DNA of 64,000 nucleotides from Lentilactobacillus curieae. Lineage in GTDB: Bacteria > Bacillota > Bacilli > Lactobacillales > Lactobacillaceae. This document shows positions 9,364 through 18,002 of this stretch, piece by piece. Numbering within the stretch: the stretch's first letter is position 1; the number at the start of each line of letters is the position of its first letter. Position numbers and translations under genes: made by a program. Where the stretch lies: assembly GCF_000785105.2 (NCBI RefSeq), contig NZ_CP018906.1, positions 1,736,001 to 1,800,000 on the forward strand. The letters are read 5' to 3'. Under the pieces are notes generated by a model. That model ran no database searches and was not told the DNA's origin. It worked only from the letters and a program-made list of their open reading frames with translations.

Positions 9364-10110
9364 ATGGTGGCTTTAGAAGTCAATAAATTAGTGGGTGGCT
9401 ACTCTTCAGTGCCCGTTTTAAAAGACATTACCTTCGATATTAAGGACAGCGAACTGGTTGGCCTTATTGGACTTAACGGTGCTGGTAAGTCTACTACGAT
9501 CAACCATATCATTGGGTTACTAACTCCGTTTTCTGGATCGATTGAACTAAATGGAATTACGATAACCGATGATTTAAAAAAATATAAGGGACAAATTGCT
9601 TATATTCCTGAATCACCAATCGTTTACAAGGAATTAACCTTAAAAGATCATATCGAAATGACGATTATGGCTTACGATTTGGATCCTGATGAAGCTTGGA
9701 AACGAGCTCATTCACTTTTAAAAACTTTTAGATTAGACAATAAGTTAGACTGGTTCCCTGATAACTTTTCAAAGGGAATGCGGCAGAAGGTAATGATTGT
9801 TTGTGCCTTCATGACAAACGCCAAACTATTTATCATTGATGAGCCATTTTTAGGACTAGATCCATTAGCCGTTAGTGATTTGCTTGAATTGATTACTGAA
9901 CGTAAAAGACAAGGTGCAAGTATTTTAATGTCGACCCACGTTTTGGATACTGCACAGAAATATTGTGATCGCTTCGTCTTGGTTCACGAAGGGCGAGTGA
10001 GAACTGAGGGAACACTCGAAGAGCTAAAACGTGAATTTCCAGAGGCGGGAGATTCACTTAATGATATTTACCTAACGCTTGCAAAGCAGCAAGGTGAACG
10101 AAATGAATAG
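9364..10110 (+). CDS. ecsA: ABC transporter ATP-binding protein EcsA
   Basis: A 248-residue ABC ATPase. Walker A is GLNGAGKST at residues 36-44, the signature region is the EcsA-type FSKGMRQKV near 135 instead of LSGGQ, and Walker B (LFIIDEP) follows near 156. Position next to hit and ecsB matches Bacillus, where Ecs affects secretion, regulated membrane proteolysis and competence. The transported substrate is not known from sequence. The start follows GGAAG. The gene overlaps ecsB by eight bases. Confidence 0.9.
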   Translation: MVALEVNKLVGGYSSVPVLKDITFDIKDSELVGLIGLNGAGKSTTINHIIGLLTPFSGSIELNGITITDDLKKYKGQIAYIPESPIVYKELTLKDHIEMTIMAYDLDPDEAWKRAHSLLKTFRLDNKLDWFPDNFSKGMRQKVMIVCAFMTNAKLFIIDEPFLGLDPLAVSDLLELITERKRQGASILMSTHVLDTAQKYCDRFVLVHEGRVRTEGTLEELKREFPEAGDSLNDIYLTLAKQQGERNE

Positions 10111-11317
10111 CCTATTTAAAAAACGGCTTTCCTCACACTTAACAGAAATGCTAAAGTATTTACGTCTCGTCTTTAATGACTACTTTGTGTTGGCATTGAT
10201 GTTTATGGTTGGGGGGCTAGGCTATTACTATTCTGGAGTATTAAAGGACCTTCATAAGGGGACTTGGTGGGCACCATTACTAGTGATTGTTTTTTTCTTG
10301 ATTACGGTTCAATTTGGCAGGCTAGCAACGCTGATTGAGGATCCTGATTACGTGTTCTTGTTGCCGAGAGAATCGGAGATGCCCAAGTTCTTTAAGGCAG
10401 GGTATCGCTACAGTCTAGTGATTGCCCTTGCAATTCAAGTGATTCTTTGGTTTATCAGTATTCCGTTCATTGAGAGAACTCTAACTGTTGAAACGATATC
10501 GTTGCTGTGTTCACTAGTTTTGTTGAAGATAACTTGGCTAACTAGCGATTTCATTCGGAAGTTTAAGGTAAAAACCTGGTTGTCAAACCGACTATTTTTC
10601 CGGTGGTGTTGGCCACTTGTTGTTTTGGGCATCAGTTTGTACACAAACGCTGTACTGGGTACTATCTTTGCCTTGGTTATGTTATTAATAAGCTTGGTAT
10701 TTTCTATGCGGTTAACAGTTAATGTGCCGGTTGATTGGCAAACAGCAATTAGCGATGAAAATAGTCGAATGCACACTATTTACTCATTCTTTAACTTGTT
10801 TACAGACGTTAAGTCGATGAGCGGTTCTGTTAACCGACGAAAATATCTTGACTGGGTAGTTTCCAAAATTAAACTTAAGTCAGAAAATACCTATTTGTAT
10901 CTCTATTCTCATGGTATTATTAGGGATACAGAAATGAGCGGATTGTTTGCTCGGCTAACCTTGATTGGAATGGTGCTATTGGCGTTTATCGCAGGGACTT
11001 GGTTACCAGTGATCCTTTCGGTACTGTTCATCTATTTGATTGGGTTCCAACTGATTCCGTTTTATTATCACTTTGATAACAATGCCTTCGTGCACATTTA
11101 TCCAATTGATAGGAAAAATCAGTTAAGTAGTTTTCAAACGGTAATTAGGAATATGTTGACAGTCACTGCAGTGCTATTTGCGGTTGTGGTTATCCTAGTT
11201 AATCTGCACAATCCAGTTACCATTATTGCCGTGATTGTTGCCGAAATTTTGGAACTACTTGGATTCGTATACTTGTATGTTCCAAGCAGAATAAAAAAGG
11301 CGTATTCTAAGCGCTAA
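10103..11317 (+). CDS. ecsB: ABC transporter permease EcsB
   Basis: A 404-residue polytopic membrane protein with about six to eight hydrophobic segments, the membrane partner of EcsA. The ATG at 10103 lies inside the end of ecsA, with AAGGTG upstream, which gives translational coupling; a TTG at 10079 would add eight residues but lacks a good ribosome site. Hydrophilic stretches near residues 215-280 are probably cytoplasmic. Annotation rests on position and topology more than on a motif. Confidence 0.87.
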   Translation: MNSLFKKRLSSHLTEMLKYLRLVFNDYFVLALMFMVGGLGYYYSGVLKDLHKGTWWAPLLVIVFFLITVQFGRLATLIEDPDYVFLLPRESEMPKFFKAGYRYSLVIALAIQVILWFISIPFIERTLTVETISLLCSLVLLKITWLTSDFIRKFKVKTWLSNRLFFRWCWPLVVLGISLYTNAVLGTIFALVMLLISLVFSMRLTVNVPVDWQTAISDENSRMHTIYSFFNLFTDVKSMSGSVNRRKYLDWVVSKIKLKSENTYLYLYSHGIIRDTEMSGLFARLTLIGMVLLAFIAGTWLPVILSVLFIYLIGFQLIPFYYHFDNNAFVHIYPIDRKNQLSSFQTVIRNMLTVTAVLFAVVVILVNLHNPVTIIAVIVAEILELLGFVYLYVPSRIKKAYSKR

Positions 11318-11382
11318 TCTCATAGGCTGAGGTGCTTTTGCCCCCCAGCTTTAATTATGTAAAAAGAAAGAAGGCGGTTTTG

Positions 11383-12024
11383 ATGCGAGTAAGAAAAAAG
11401 CCCTGGGCAGAACCATATATTAAAGAACATCAAGAATATATCGTGCTTGATCCTCAAAGTTATTTAGGAAAATGGCAAGATAGATTTGCAAAGAAGCAAC
11501 CACTCCACGTGGAAATTGGAACTGGAAAGGGCCAATTTATCATTCAAATGGCAAAAAAATATCCCGACGTTAACTTTATCGGGATAGAATTACAGGAGTC
11601 AGTTATTGCCACTGCGTTAAGATCATTTTTAGAGGACCCAACTCCTAATTTACAATTTGTTTTAACTGATGGTGGGGACGTAAACGAATTCTTTACAGCT
11701 CATGAGATTGAAAAAATTTACCTTAATTTCTCTGATCCTTGGCCAAAGACTCGACATGCTAAACGGCGTCTAACGTCTCCTGGATTTTTGAAAAGTTATC
11801 AAGATGTCTTGAAAACTGATGGTGAAATTGAATTTAAAACTGACAACCGTGGGCTGTTTGAGTATTCTTTGGGTAGTTTTAACAACTATGGGATGCAGTT
11901 TGAATATGTCAGTTTAGATCTTCACAAATCACCAGAGGCCGAGGACAACGTTGAAACTGAGTATGAACAGAAATTTAGTCCCCAAGGACCAATCTATAAG
12001 CTAGTCGCAAAATTTAATTCATAA
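11383..12024 (+). CDS. trmB: tRNA (guanine-N7-)-methyltransferase TrmB
   Basis: A 213-residue SAM-dependent enzyme that methylates G46 of tRNA. Seen: the family start MRVRKKPWAEPYI, the SAM loop VEIGTGKGQF, FIGIELQ, and the conserved NFSDPWPKTRHAKRR block that precedes the catalytic region, then the late FKTDN. The ATG at 11383 has GAAGGCGG upstream. The 3' end overlaps the convergent gene on the minus strand by 11 bases. Confidence 0.95.
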   Translation: MRVRKKPWAEPYIKEHQEYIVLDPQSYLGKWQDRFAKKQPLHVEIGTGKGQFIIQMAKKYPDVNFIGIELQESVIATALRSFLEDPTPNLQFVLTDGGDVNEFFTAHEIEKIYLNFSDPWPKTRHAKRRLTSPGFLKSYQDVLKTDGEIEFKTDNRGLFEYSLGSFNNYGMQFEYVSLDLHKSPEAEDNVETEYEQKFSPQGPIYKLVAKFNS

Positions 12025-12337
12025 TAACGTTGTGATCAGTAATTGTTCCAGATTTATCAGCGTAGTATTCGTGAATCAAAGATTGTGAGTTTGAATCTTT
12101 ATAATCAAGACCAAAGTGGAATACATGTTTGCCGTCATTGGCTTTTTGCTCAAACCAGCTACCAATGAAGGTTAATTCATTGTCGTTGATAGTTGGTTTA
12201 ACCTTGTTGATCAGCCGATCTTCAAGCGATTCCATTAGTTCTTCTTGTTTTTTTGCGTCGCCAGTTTTTTTAGCGACAAAAAGTGCCATAGAAATGGCTG
12301 TAAGTGATAAACTATAAAGAAGAGATTTTACTTGCAT
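12014..12337 (-). CDS. Small membrane-anchored or secreted protein, unrecognised
   Basis: A 107-residue protein. The first 22 residues are hydrophobic after MQVK and may be a signal or anchor; the rest is hydrophilic with a Lys/Glu-rich stretch, then strands such as LTFIGSWFEQK and VFHFGLDYKD. I do not recognise the family. The ATG has GGGGGA upstream and a good promoter in the 106-base gap before ytpP. Its stop codon lies inside the end of trmB on the other strand, so the two genes are convergent and overlapping. Confidence 0.7.
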   Translation of the reverse strand: MQVKSLLYSLSLTAISMALFVAKKTGDAKKQEELMESLEDRLINKVKPTINDNELTFIGSWFEQKANDGKHVFHFGLDYKDSNSQSLIHEYYADKSGTITDHNVIMN

Positions 12338-12378
12338 ATTAATTCCCCCAGTAATTACTTTGTTTAATTGTTGGTTAT

Positions 12379-12406
12379 ATTATATATCAAGGATTCTCTT
12401 TGTAAA
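12379..12406 (-). promoter_or_regulatory. Promoter of the small anchored protein gene
   Basis: On the minus strand TTTACA and TATAAT are separated by 16 bases, about 40 bases upstream of the start codon at 12337. Confidence 0.6.
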
Positions 12407-12443
12407 TTAACTGATTCATCAGTAGAAAGAAAAGGGATTTTCA

Positions 12444-12764
12444 ATGGAAGTACTTGAGAAAACAAATTACGATAATATGGTCGATCAAATCAAGGATGGC
12501 AAGTATATGCTGTTCTTCACAGCCGACTGGTGCCCTGACTGCCGCTTCATTAAGCCAGCAATGCCAGAAATTGAACAGGAATTTTCCGAGTACAAATTTC
12601 TCACGGTAGATCGTGATGAAAACATCGACCTTGCCGCTGAAATGGGCATTATGGGAATTCCTAGTTTTGTTGCTTTTTCAGATGGAAAAGAACTAGGTCG
12701 CTTTAATAATGGTGATCGCAAAACTAAAAAAGAAGTTGAGGACTTTATCAACTCACTTAATTAA
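12444..12764 (+). CDS. ytpP: Thioredoxin-like protein YtpP
   Basis: A 106-residue thioredoxin fold. The redox pair is WCPDC at residues 29-33, and the cis-proline loop is GIPSF. YtpP-type thioredoxins reduce disulfides in the cytosol; recent work on relatives links them to bacillithiol or CoA thiols, which I cannot test here. AAAGGGA precedes the ATG. It is followed by ytpR, the same pairing as in Bacillus. Confidence 0.88.
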   Translation: MEVLEKTNYDNMVDQIKDGKYMLFFTADWCPDCRFIKPAMPEIEQEFSEYKFLTVDRDENIDLAAEMGIMGIPSFVAFSDGKELGRFNNGDRKTKKEVEDFINSLN

Positions 12765-12789
12765 TTTGTTATATGGAAAGGTTTTTTAG

Positions 12790-13431
12790 ATGTTAATTGC
12801 AAGTTATAACCACAAGGGTACCGGAGATACGTTAGTTGTTTTATTGCGCCAAGATGTGGCGGAACAGGCAAGCACGGTTAAGGATGGCATCGCCAGAATC
12901 TTTGACCCGGAGACCGATAATACCCTAGGATACAATTTTTTAAATGCTAGTGAAGTTTTAGATGACCTTGCTGATGTAAACGGACAAGCTCATTTATCAG
13001 AGGCAGATGTGGCTAAGCTTAACGAAGCACTTGTTGATGCTGGCTTCCCAGGTGACATTGAATTTGATCCTGAACCTAAATTTGTCATTGGGTATGTTAA
13101 AGAAATTAAGGATCATCCAGATTCAGATCACCTTAAGGTTACAACTACAGTAGTCGAAGATGGTAAAGAGTTACAAATCGTTAGTGGTTCGCCCAACATC
13201 ACGGACAACATTAAAGTGGTAGTTGCTAAAGTTGGTGCTATGATGCCAGATGGATTGATTATTTGGCCTGGTAAACTTCGTGGAGTTGAAAGTGACGGAA
13301 TGATTAGTTCTGGTCGTGAACTTCACTTAGCTAATGCCCCTCAAAAGAAGGGAGCTTTGATTTTGCCAGATGATTTTGGTGAAGTCGGCACAGAGTTTGA
13401 TTTTGAAAAGGGTCAACATATTTTTGATTAA
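12790..13431 (+). CDS. ytpR: tRNA-binding domain protein YtpR
   Basis: A 213-residue protein with a N-terminal DUF4479-type region and a C-terminal tRNA-binding (EMAP/OB) domain from about residue 95 (VIGYVKEIKDHPDSDHL, then IVSGSPNI, then GMISSGREL). The same OB module forms the N terminus of PheT, which is also in this window. The precise role is unknown. GGAAAGG precedes the ATG. Confidence 0.88.
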   Translation: MLIASYNHKGTGDTLVVLLRQDVAEQASTVKDGIARIFDPETDNTLGYNFLNASEVLDDLADVNGQAHLSEADVAKLNEALVDAGFPGDIEFDPEPKFVIGYVKEIKDHPDSDHLKVTTTVVEDGKELQIVSGSPNITDNIKVVVAKVGAMMPDGLIIWPGKLRGVESDGMISSGRELHLANAPQKKGALILPDDFGEVGTEFDFEKGQHIFD

Positions 13432-13454
13432 AAGAAAAAACGCAGGGGTTTGCA

Positions 13455-15671
13455 ATGGAGCATTATGACGGCCCTGCTTTTTTTCGCAGAAAACGCGAGA
13501 AAAAACAGGATTTACCAAAAAAACAACTGAATAGACAACCAAGTGTTCACCAATCAAAAAGTAAGCCTGAACACGCGACTAAGCACCGGCCCACGCCGGT
13601 TTCTCGTCCCAAGCAAAAAGCTTTAGATTCTGCTAGGTCTTTTTATGACTTACCTAGATTTAACAGTGCTAGAAAGCAGGAAGTGGAAACTAACAGTTTT
13701 TTAACGCAAAAGCGAAGACGTCAGGGAATTTACGAGCTATTCAAGCAAGAGTTAGCGTTAACTACTGATAAGCTCATTTTGATGGCCACTACAGCGAGCG
13801 ATTATGACTTCGACCTTGATAAGCGCAATGGTAACTTTACTCCTGAACAAAAGTCTGCGTCAGAACCAGTTGAATCATCAGAAATACGAGTTGACAATCA
13901 AGAGTTACAAACAGACAACTCAAAACCTGTTGAACATTTTACCGAAACTGATAGTTCTAACCTTGAATCAGCAGAAAAGCCAGTTTCACCAAAGCACGTT
14001 AAGGTACGCCGCGGATTAGGAAAATCATTTAGGTCAATGGTTCATCGGGAGCGGGAAAAAGCAAGCAGGCTTAATGTGTTTAACGATCAGAAAAAAACTG
14101 AGCTTGATAATCAATCTTCGAATATTGAGAAATCAACCGGTAGTGTCGAGGCCAATTCAGCAACCCCTTCGGCAGACTCTAAACCTGAGTCTGTTGGGTT
14201 ACATAGTTCTGAAAATCAGTCTTATTCTTCAGAAACGAGTTCTGATAAATTAGATATAACAGCTGACAACTGGGTTCCATCTATTAATTTGCTTGATCAT
14301 GAGCAGACTAATGATGCTAAACTAAATGATTCTTTTGTTACTGATCAGATAACTAAGTTGAATAAAACGTTATCTGCATTTAAAGTCCATGCTGAAGTTG
14401 TTAATTATACTGTAGGGCCAACCATTACCCAATTTGAAGTTAAATTGGCACTGGGAGTCAAGGTTAGTCGAATAACCAATCTCGCTGACGACATCAAACT
14501 TGCTCTTGCAGCTAAGGATGTCCGGATTGAAGCTCCAATTCCAGGTAGGTCAACTGTCGGAATCGAAGTTCCTAATCCGCAGTCTCGGCCTGTAAACCTT
14601 GCTGAAATTATCGATTCTCCGGAATTTATTAACAATGCTGCTACCTTGTTAGCAGCAGTTGGTGAGGATATTTCGGGAAAACCAGTTGTTGGCGATATCG
14701 CTAAGATGCCTCATGCATTAATAGCTGGTGCAACTGGCTCTGGTAAGAGTGTCTTTATTAATGGGCTGTTGACCTCATTACTGTATAAGGCGAGTCCAGC
14801 TGACTTGAAGCTGCTACTGATTGATCCTAAGGCGGTAGAATTGTCAATGTACAGTGGGATTCCACATTTATTGGCACCAGTCATTTCAGATCCACAGACA
14901 GCTACTCAGGCTTTGAAGTGGGTAACCAAGGAAATGGATGAGCGGTACGAAAAGTTAGCAGCCGCTTCGGTTCAAAATATTAAACAATTTAATGACCGAG
15001 CTGAGGAAGCAGGAGAGTACGGTCTTAAGATGCCGTATATCTTAATCGTAATTGATGAATTGGCTGATTTAATGATGGTATCTTCTCAGGATACTGAAAC
15101 TTATATTGCTAGAGTAACTCAAAAGGCAAGAGCTGCAGGAATTCACTTGATTGTTGCTACCCAAAGGCCTAGTGTTGATGTAGTTACTGGAACAATTAAA
15201 AATAATATTCCAACAAGAATTGCGTTTGCCGTTTCCAGTCAGATAGATTCCCGGACGATTTTAGATTCATCAGGGGCAGAAAAATTGCTTGGTCGAGGGG
15301 ATATGCTTTACTTAAGAAGTGGGGCATCTAAACCTGTTAGGCTACAGGGAGCTTTCGTTAAAAATGATGAAATTCACCGTGTAATTGATTTTGTCCGCAG
15401 TACCGGTTCACCGCACTACCAGTTTTCTCCGGAGCAACTTAAGAAGTCTTACGAAGAGGCCGAGCAAAACGACCCGATTATGGGAGACGTTTTAGAATAT
15501 ATTGCCGGAGAAGACTCAATTTCCACTTCTAAGCTACAACGAGTTTTTTCAATCGGTTATAATAGAGCTGCAACTATTATTGATGATCTTGAAGATCAAC
15601 ACTATATTTCTGAACAGCACGGGTCTAAACCTAGGGAAGTTTATTACCGTAAAAACAGTGATCAGGAATAA
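13455..15671 (+). CDS. sftA: FtsK/SpoIIIE-family DNA translocase (SftA type)
   Basis: A 738-residue DNA pump without obvious N-terminal membrane segments, which fits SftA rather than SpoIIIE. Residues about 1-270 are hydrophilic and low in complexity (Ser, Glu, Lys, Gln). The motor follows: Walker A GATGSGKS near residue 424, LLIDPK, Walker [13 protein letters not shown], and VATQRPS. The C-terminal gamma winged helix ([13 protein letters not shown] to the end) recognises KOPS-like DNA sequences. SftA clears chromosomes from the closing septum. It follows ytpR, as in Bacillus (ytpT). The ATG has AGGGG six bases upstream. Confidence 0.9.
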   Translation: MEHYDGPAFFRRKREKKQDLPKKQLNRQPSVHQSKSKPEHATKHRPTPVSRPKQKALDSARSFYDLPRFNSARKQEVETNSFLTQKRRRQGIYELFKQELALTTDKLILMATTASDYDFDLDKRNGNFTPEQKSASEPVESSEIRVDNQELQTDNSKPVEHFTETDSSNLESAEKPVSPKHVKVRRGLGKSFRSMVHREREKASRLNVFNDQKKTELDNQSSNIEKSTGSVEANSATPSADSKPESVGLHSSENQSYSSETSSDKLDITADNWVPSINLLDHEQTNDAKLNDSFVTDQITKLNKTLSAFKVHAEVVNYTVGPTITQFEVKLALGVKVSRITNLADDIKLALAAKDVRIEAPIPGRSTVGIEVPNPQSRPVNLAEIIDSPEFINNAATLLAAVGEDISGKPVVGDIAKMPHALIAGATGSGKSVFINGLLTSLLYKASPADLKLLLIDPKAVELSMYSGIPHLLAPVISDPQTATQALKWVTKEMDERYEKLAAASVQNIKQFNDRAEEAGEYGLKMPYILIVIDELADLMMVSSQDTETYIARVTQKARAAGIHLIVATQRPSVDVVTGTIKNNIPTRIAFAVSSQIDSRTILDSSGAEKLLGRGDMLYLRSGASKPVRLQGAFVKNDEIHRVIDFVRSTGSPHYQFSPEQLKKSYEEAEQNDPIMGDVLEYIAGEDSISTSKLQRVFSIGYNRAATIIDDLEDQHYISEQHGSKPREVYYRKNSDQE

Positions 15672-15697
15672 AAATATATTTAGTTAGGAAGAGAGAT

Positions 15698-17029
15698 ATG
15701 GATTCAGATACTACTTATCATTTTGTAGGAATTAAGGGGACAGGGATGAGCGCTATGGCACTCATTTTGCATGATCGTGGCATGAGTGTTCAAGGTTCAG
15801 ATATTGAACAATACACTTTTACTCAACGAGGATTAGAAAAAGCCGGCATTAAAGTAATGACATTTGATCCTAGCAATATTCATGAAGGATTAACTGTGAT
15901 TGCTGGAAACTCATTTAATGATGATCATCCAGAAATCAGAAAAGCTCGTGAAATGGGGCTCACAGTTTACCGCTATCACGATTTCTTGGGCAAAATGATT
16001 GAAGGCAAAACTAGTATTGGAGTTGCTGGTGCTCACGGTAAGACTAGTACCACTGGCTTGCTTGCACATGTCCTTTCTGGAATTTCACCAACAGATTATT
16101 TAATCGGCGATGGCTCAGGAAAAGGTGTTCCTGACGCGCGTTTCTTTGTGTACGAAGCAGATGAATATCGCCGCCATTTCTTAGCTACATATCCAGATTA
16201 CGCAATCATGACCAATATTGATTTTGATCATCCCGACTACTACGAAAGCATTGATGATGTTCGCAGTGCATTTGATACTTTTGCTAGCCAAGTTAAGAAG
16301 GGGATTTTTGCTTGGGGCGATGACGAGAATCTGCGTAAGTTGAAGGCTGATGTACCTGTCTATTATTATGGCCTCAAGGATACTGACGATTTCCAAGCCG
16401 TTGACGTTAAACGGACTACTAGTGGTTCAACATTTACTGTTATGTATCATGGCGAATCACTTGGGGAATTTGAGGTTCCACTTTATGGAGAACACAACGT
16501 GCTTAACTCTTTAGCAGTTATTGCTGTGGCATATTTCGAAAAGGTAGACCTTGCCGAAATTCGTCGCGAATTGTTAAGCTTCTCAGGGGTTAAACGGCGG
16601 TTCTCTGAACGCAAAGTTGCCGATATGACGATTATTGATGACTATGCTCACCACCCATCTGAAATTAAGGCTACTTTGGACGCCGCTAGACAAGAGTACC
16701 CAAGTAAAGAAATTATTGTGGTATTCCAGCCACATACTTTCAGCCGGACGATCGCCCTGATGGACGATTTTGCTAAGAGTCTTAATAAAGCTGATAAAGT
16801 TTTCTTGACTGACATTTATAGCTCACCACGTGAGAAGTCAGGTAAGGTATCTTCCCAAGATCTTGGTGCTAAAATTACCAAGGGTGGAGAAATTCTTAAA
16901 GTTGAAAATATGTCACCATTGTTGGACTTTGACAACGATGTCGTAATCTTCATGGGTGCTGGTGATATCCAGAAGTATGAACAGGCTTATGAAGAACTTC
17001 TAAGTCACCTAAGTAAAAAAATAAATTAA
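15698..17029 (+). CDS. murC: UDP-N-acetylmuramate--L-alanine ligase MurC
   Basis: A 443-residue Mur ligase that adds the first amino acid to the peptidoglycan precursor in the cytosol. Seen: N-terminal [14 protein letters not shown] loop GAHGKTST near residue 110, the [10 protein letters not shown] region and the C-terminal [19 protein letters not shown] precedes the ATG. It closes the ytpP-ytpR-sftA-murC run and is followed by a terminator. Confidence 0.95.
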   Translation: MDSDTTYHFVGIKGTGMSAMALILHDRGMSVQGSDIEQYTFTQRGLEKAGIKVMTFDPSNIHEGLTVIAGNSFNDDHPEIRKAREMGLTVYRYHDFLGKMIEGKTSIGVAGAHGKTSTTGLLAHVLSGISPTDYLIGDGSGKGVPDARFFVYEADEYRRHFLATYPDYAIMTNIDFDHPDYYESIDDVRSAFDTFASQVKKGIFAWGDDENLRKLKADVPVYYYGLKDTDDFQAVDVKRTTSGSTFTVMYHGESLGEFEVPLYGEHNVLNSLAVIAVAYFEKVDLAEIRRELLSFSGVKRRFSERKVADMTIIDDYAHHPSEIKATLDAARQEYPSKEIIVVFQPHTFSRTIALMDDFAKSLNKADKVFLTDIYSSPREKSGKVSSQDLGAKITKGGEILKVENMSPLLDFDNDVVIFMGAGDIQKYEQAYEELLSHLSKKIN

Positions 17030-17044
17030 TTTTTCCTTATACTG

Positions 17045-17085
17045 ACCATTAATTGAGCAAAGTTGCTTGATTAATGGTTTTTCTT
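17045..17085 (+). terminator. Intrinsic terminator after murC
   Basis: A 16-base stem (ACCATTAATTGAGCAA against TTGCTTGATTAATGGT, with two G-U pairs) has a two-base centre and is followed by a T-rich run. Confidence 0.8.
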
Positions 17086-17094
17086 TGCTAAAAT
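17067..17094 (+). promoter_or_regulatory. Probable promoter of the BI-1 family gene
   Basis: TTGATT at 17067 and TAAAAT at 17089 are separated by 16 bases, with a TGn extension. The -35 lies inside the murC terminator stem. Confidence 0.45.
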
Positions 17095-17126
17095 TATCTA
17101 AACAGATATAAAAAGGAGCGGTTTAA

Positions 17127-17846
17127 TTGAACAATTTTCCCAATGAAGATGCTCGTCGAGTTGTAAATGCAGATTCTGGTTTGAATTCATTCTTATCTAA
17201 AATGTATGGTTGGATGGCACTAGCAGTTTTAGTGTCAGCAGCTACTGCTTACTTTGTAGTTAATGTTGGTCAAGGCCAAATTGTTTACACCATGATGGCA
17301 AATCCATTTCTTAAGTGGGGGTCGTTAATTGCTTGGATGATTATTCCAATCATGATTTCTTTTCAAGCGCTAAAGCGACCAACCTTTAGTTTTGGAATGC
17401 TGATGCTTTATTCAGTGTTAACTGGCTTCGTTTTTTCAAGCTACTTGTTGATCTATACGGGAGCTTCAGTATTAGCTGCGTTCCTTAGCGCATCGGCAAT
17501 CTTTATTACGATGGCTGTGATTGGTTTAACCACCAAGAAGAATTTAAATCGACTTGGTACTCAGGTGTTTGGTGCTTTAATCGGTTTAATGGTGGCAATG
17601 GTAATCAATATGTTACTAAAGAGCAGTGCCATTGGCTTCTTCATTTCAATTGCAGCAGTTATTATCTTTTCAATTTTGACGATGTATGATTCAAATAGAA
17701 TGGCAAAGATGTACATGCAATACGGTAGCACTGGTCAAGTTTCAATTACTGGGCTTGCGGTGTCAGGCGCATTACAACTTTATCTAGACTTTATTAACTT
17801 GTTCATCCAATTGCTTAATATCTTGGGTGTTGTGGATGATCGTTAA
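17127..17846 (+). CDS. Bax inhibitor-1 / YccA family membrane protein
   Basis: A 239-residue protein with about seven membrane segments, the BI-1 (TMBIM) layout. Bacterial relatives are pH-sensitive calcium-leak channels (YetJ) or FtsH-interacting proteins (YccA). The start is a TTG at 17127, with AAAGGAGCGG upstream at good spacing. The gene is monocistronic: a promoter before and a terminator after. Confidence 0.88.
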   Translation: MNNFPNEDARRVVNADSGLNSFLSKMYGWMALAVLVSAATAYFVVNVGQGQIVYTMMANPFLKWGSLIAWMIIPIMISFQALKRPTFSFGMLMLYSVLTGFVFSSYLLIYTGASVLAAFLSASAIFITMAVIGLTTKKNLNRLGTQVFGALIGLMVAMVINMLLKSSAIGFFISIAAVIIFSILTMYDSNRMAKMYMQYGSTGQVSITGLAVSGALQLYLDFINLFIQLLNILGVVDDR

Positions 17847-17860
17847 TCTTGGTTGATAGC

Positions 17861-17900
17861 AAAAATCAGAAGTAATCTGCAAGGATGCTTCTGATTTTTT
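17861..17900 (+). terminator. Intrinsic terminator after the BI-1 family gene
   Basis: An AAAATCAGAAG stem pairs with CTTCTGATTTT, followed by T residues. Confidence 0.85.
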
Positions 17901-17959
17901 GTTTGTAGAAATCAAATAAGAATAATTCTAAATCAGCTTGGGAATTATTAACTGACCCG

Positions 17960-17968
17960 TGGTAAAAT
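17960..17968 (+). promoter_or_regulatory. Extended -10 element upstream of polA
   Basis: TGGTAAAAT is a TGn-extended -10, 34 bases before the polA ATG. No clear -35 is visible. Confidence 0.45.
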
Positions 17969-18002
17969 TAATGAGAAGTATACAAATGTTAGGGAGATTC
18001 TA

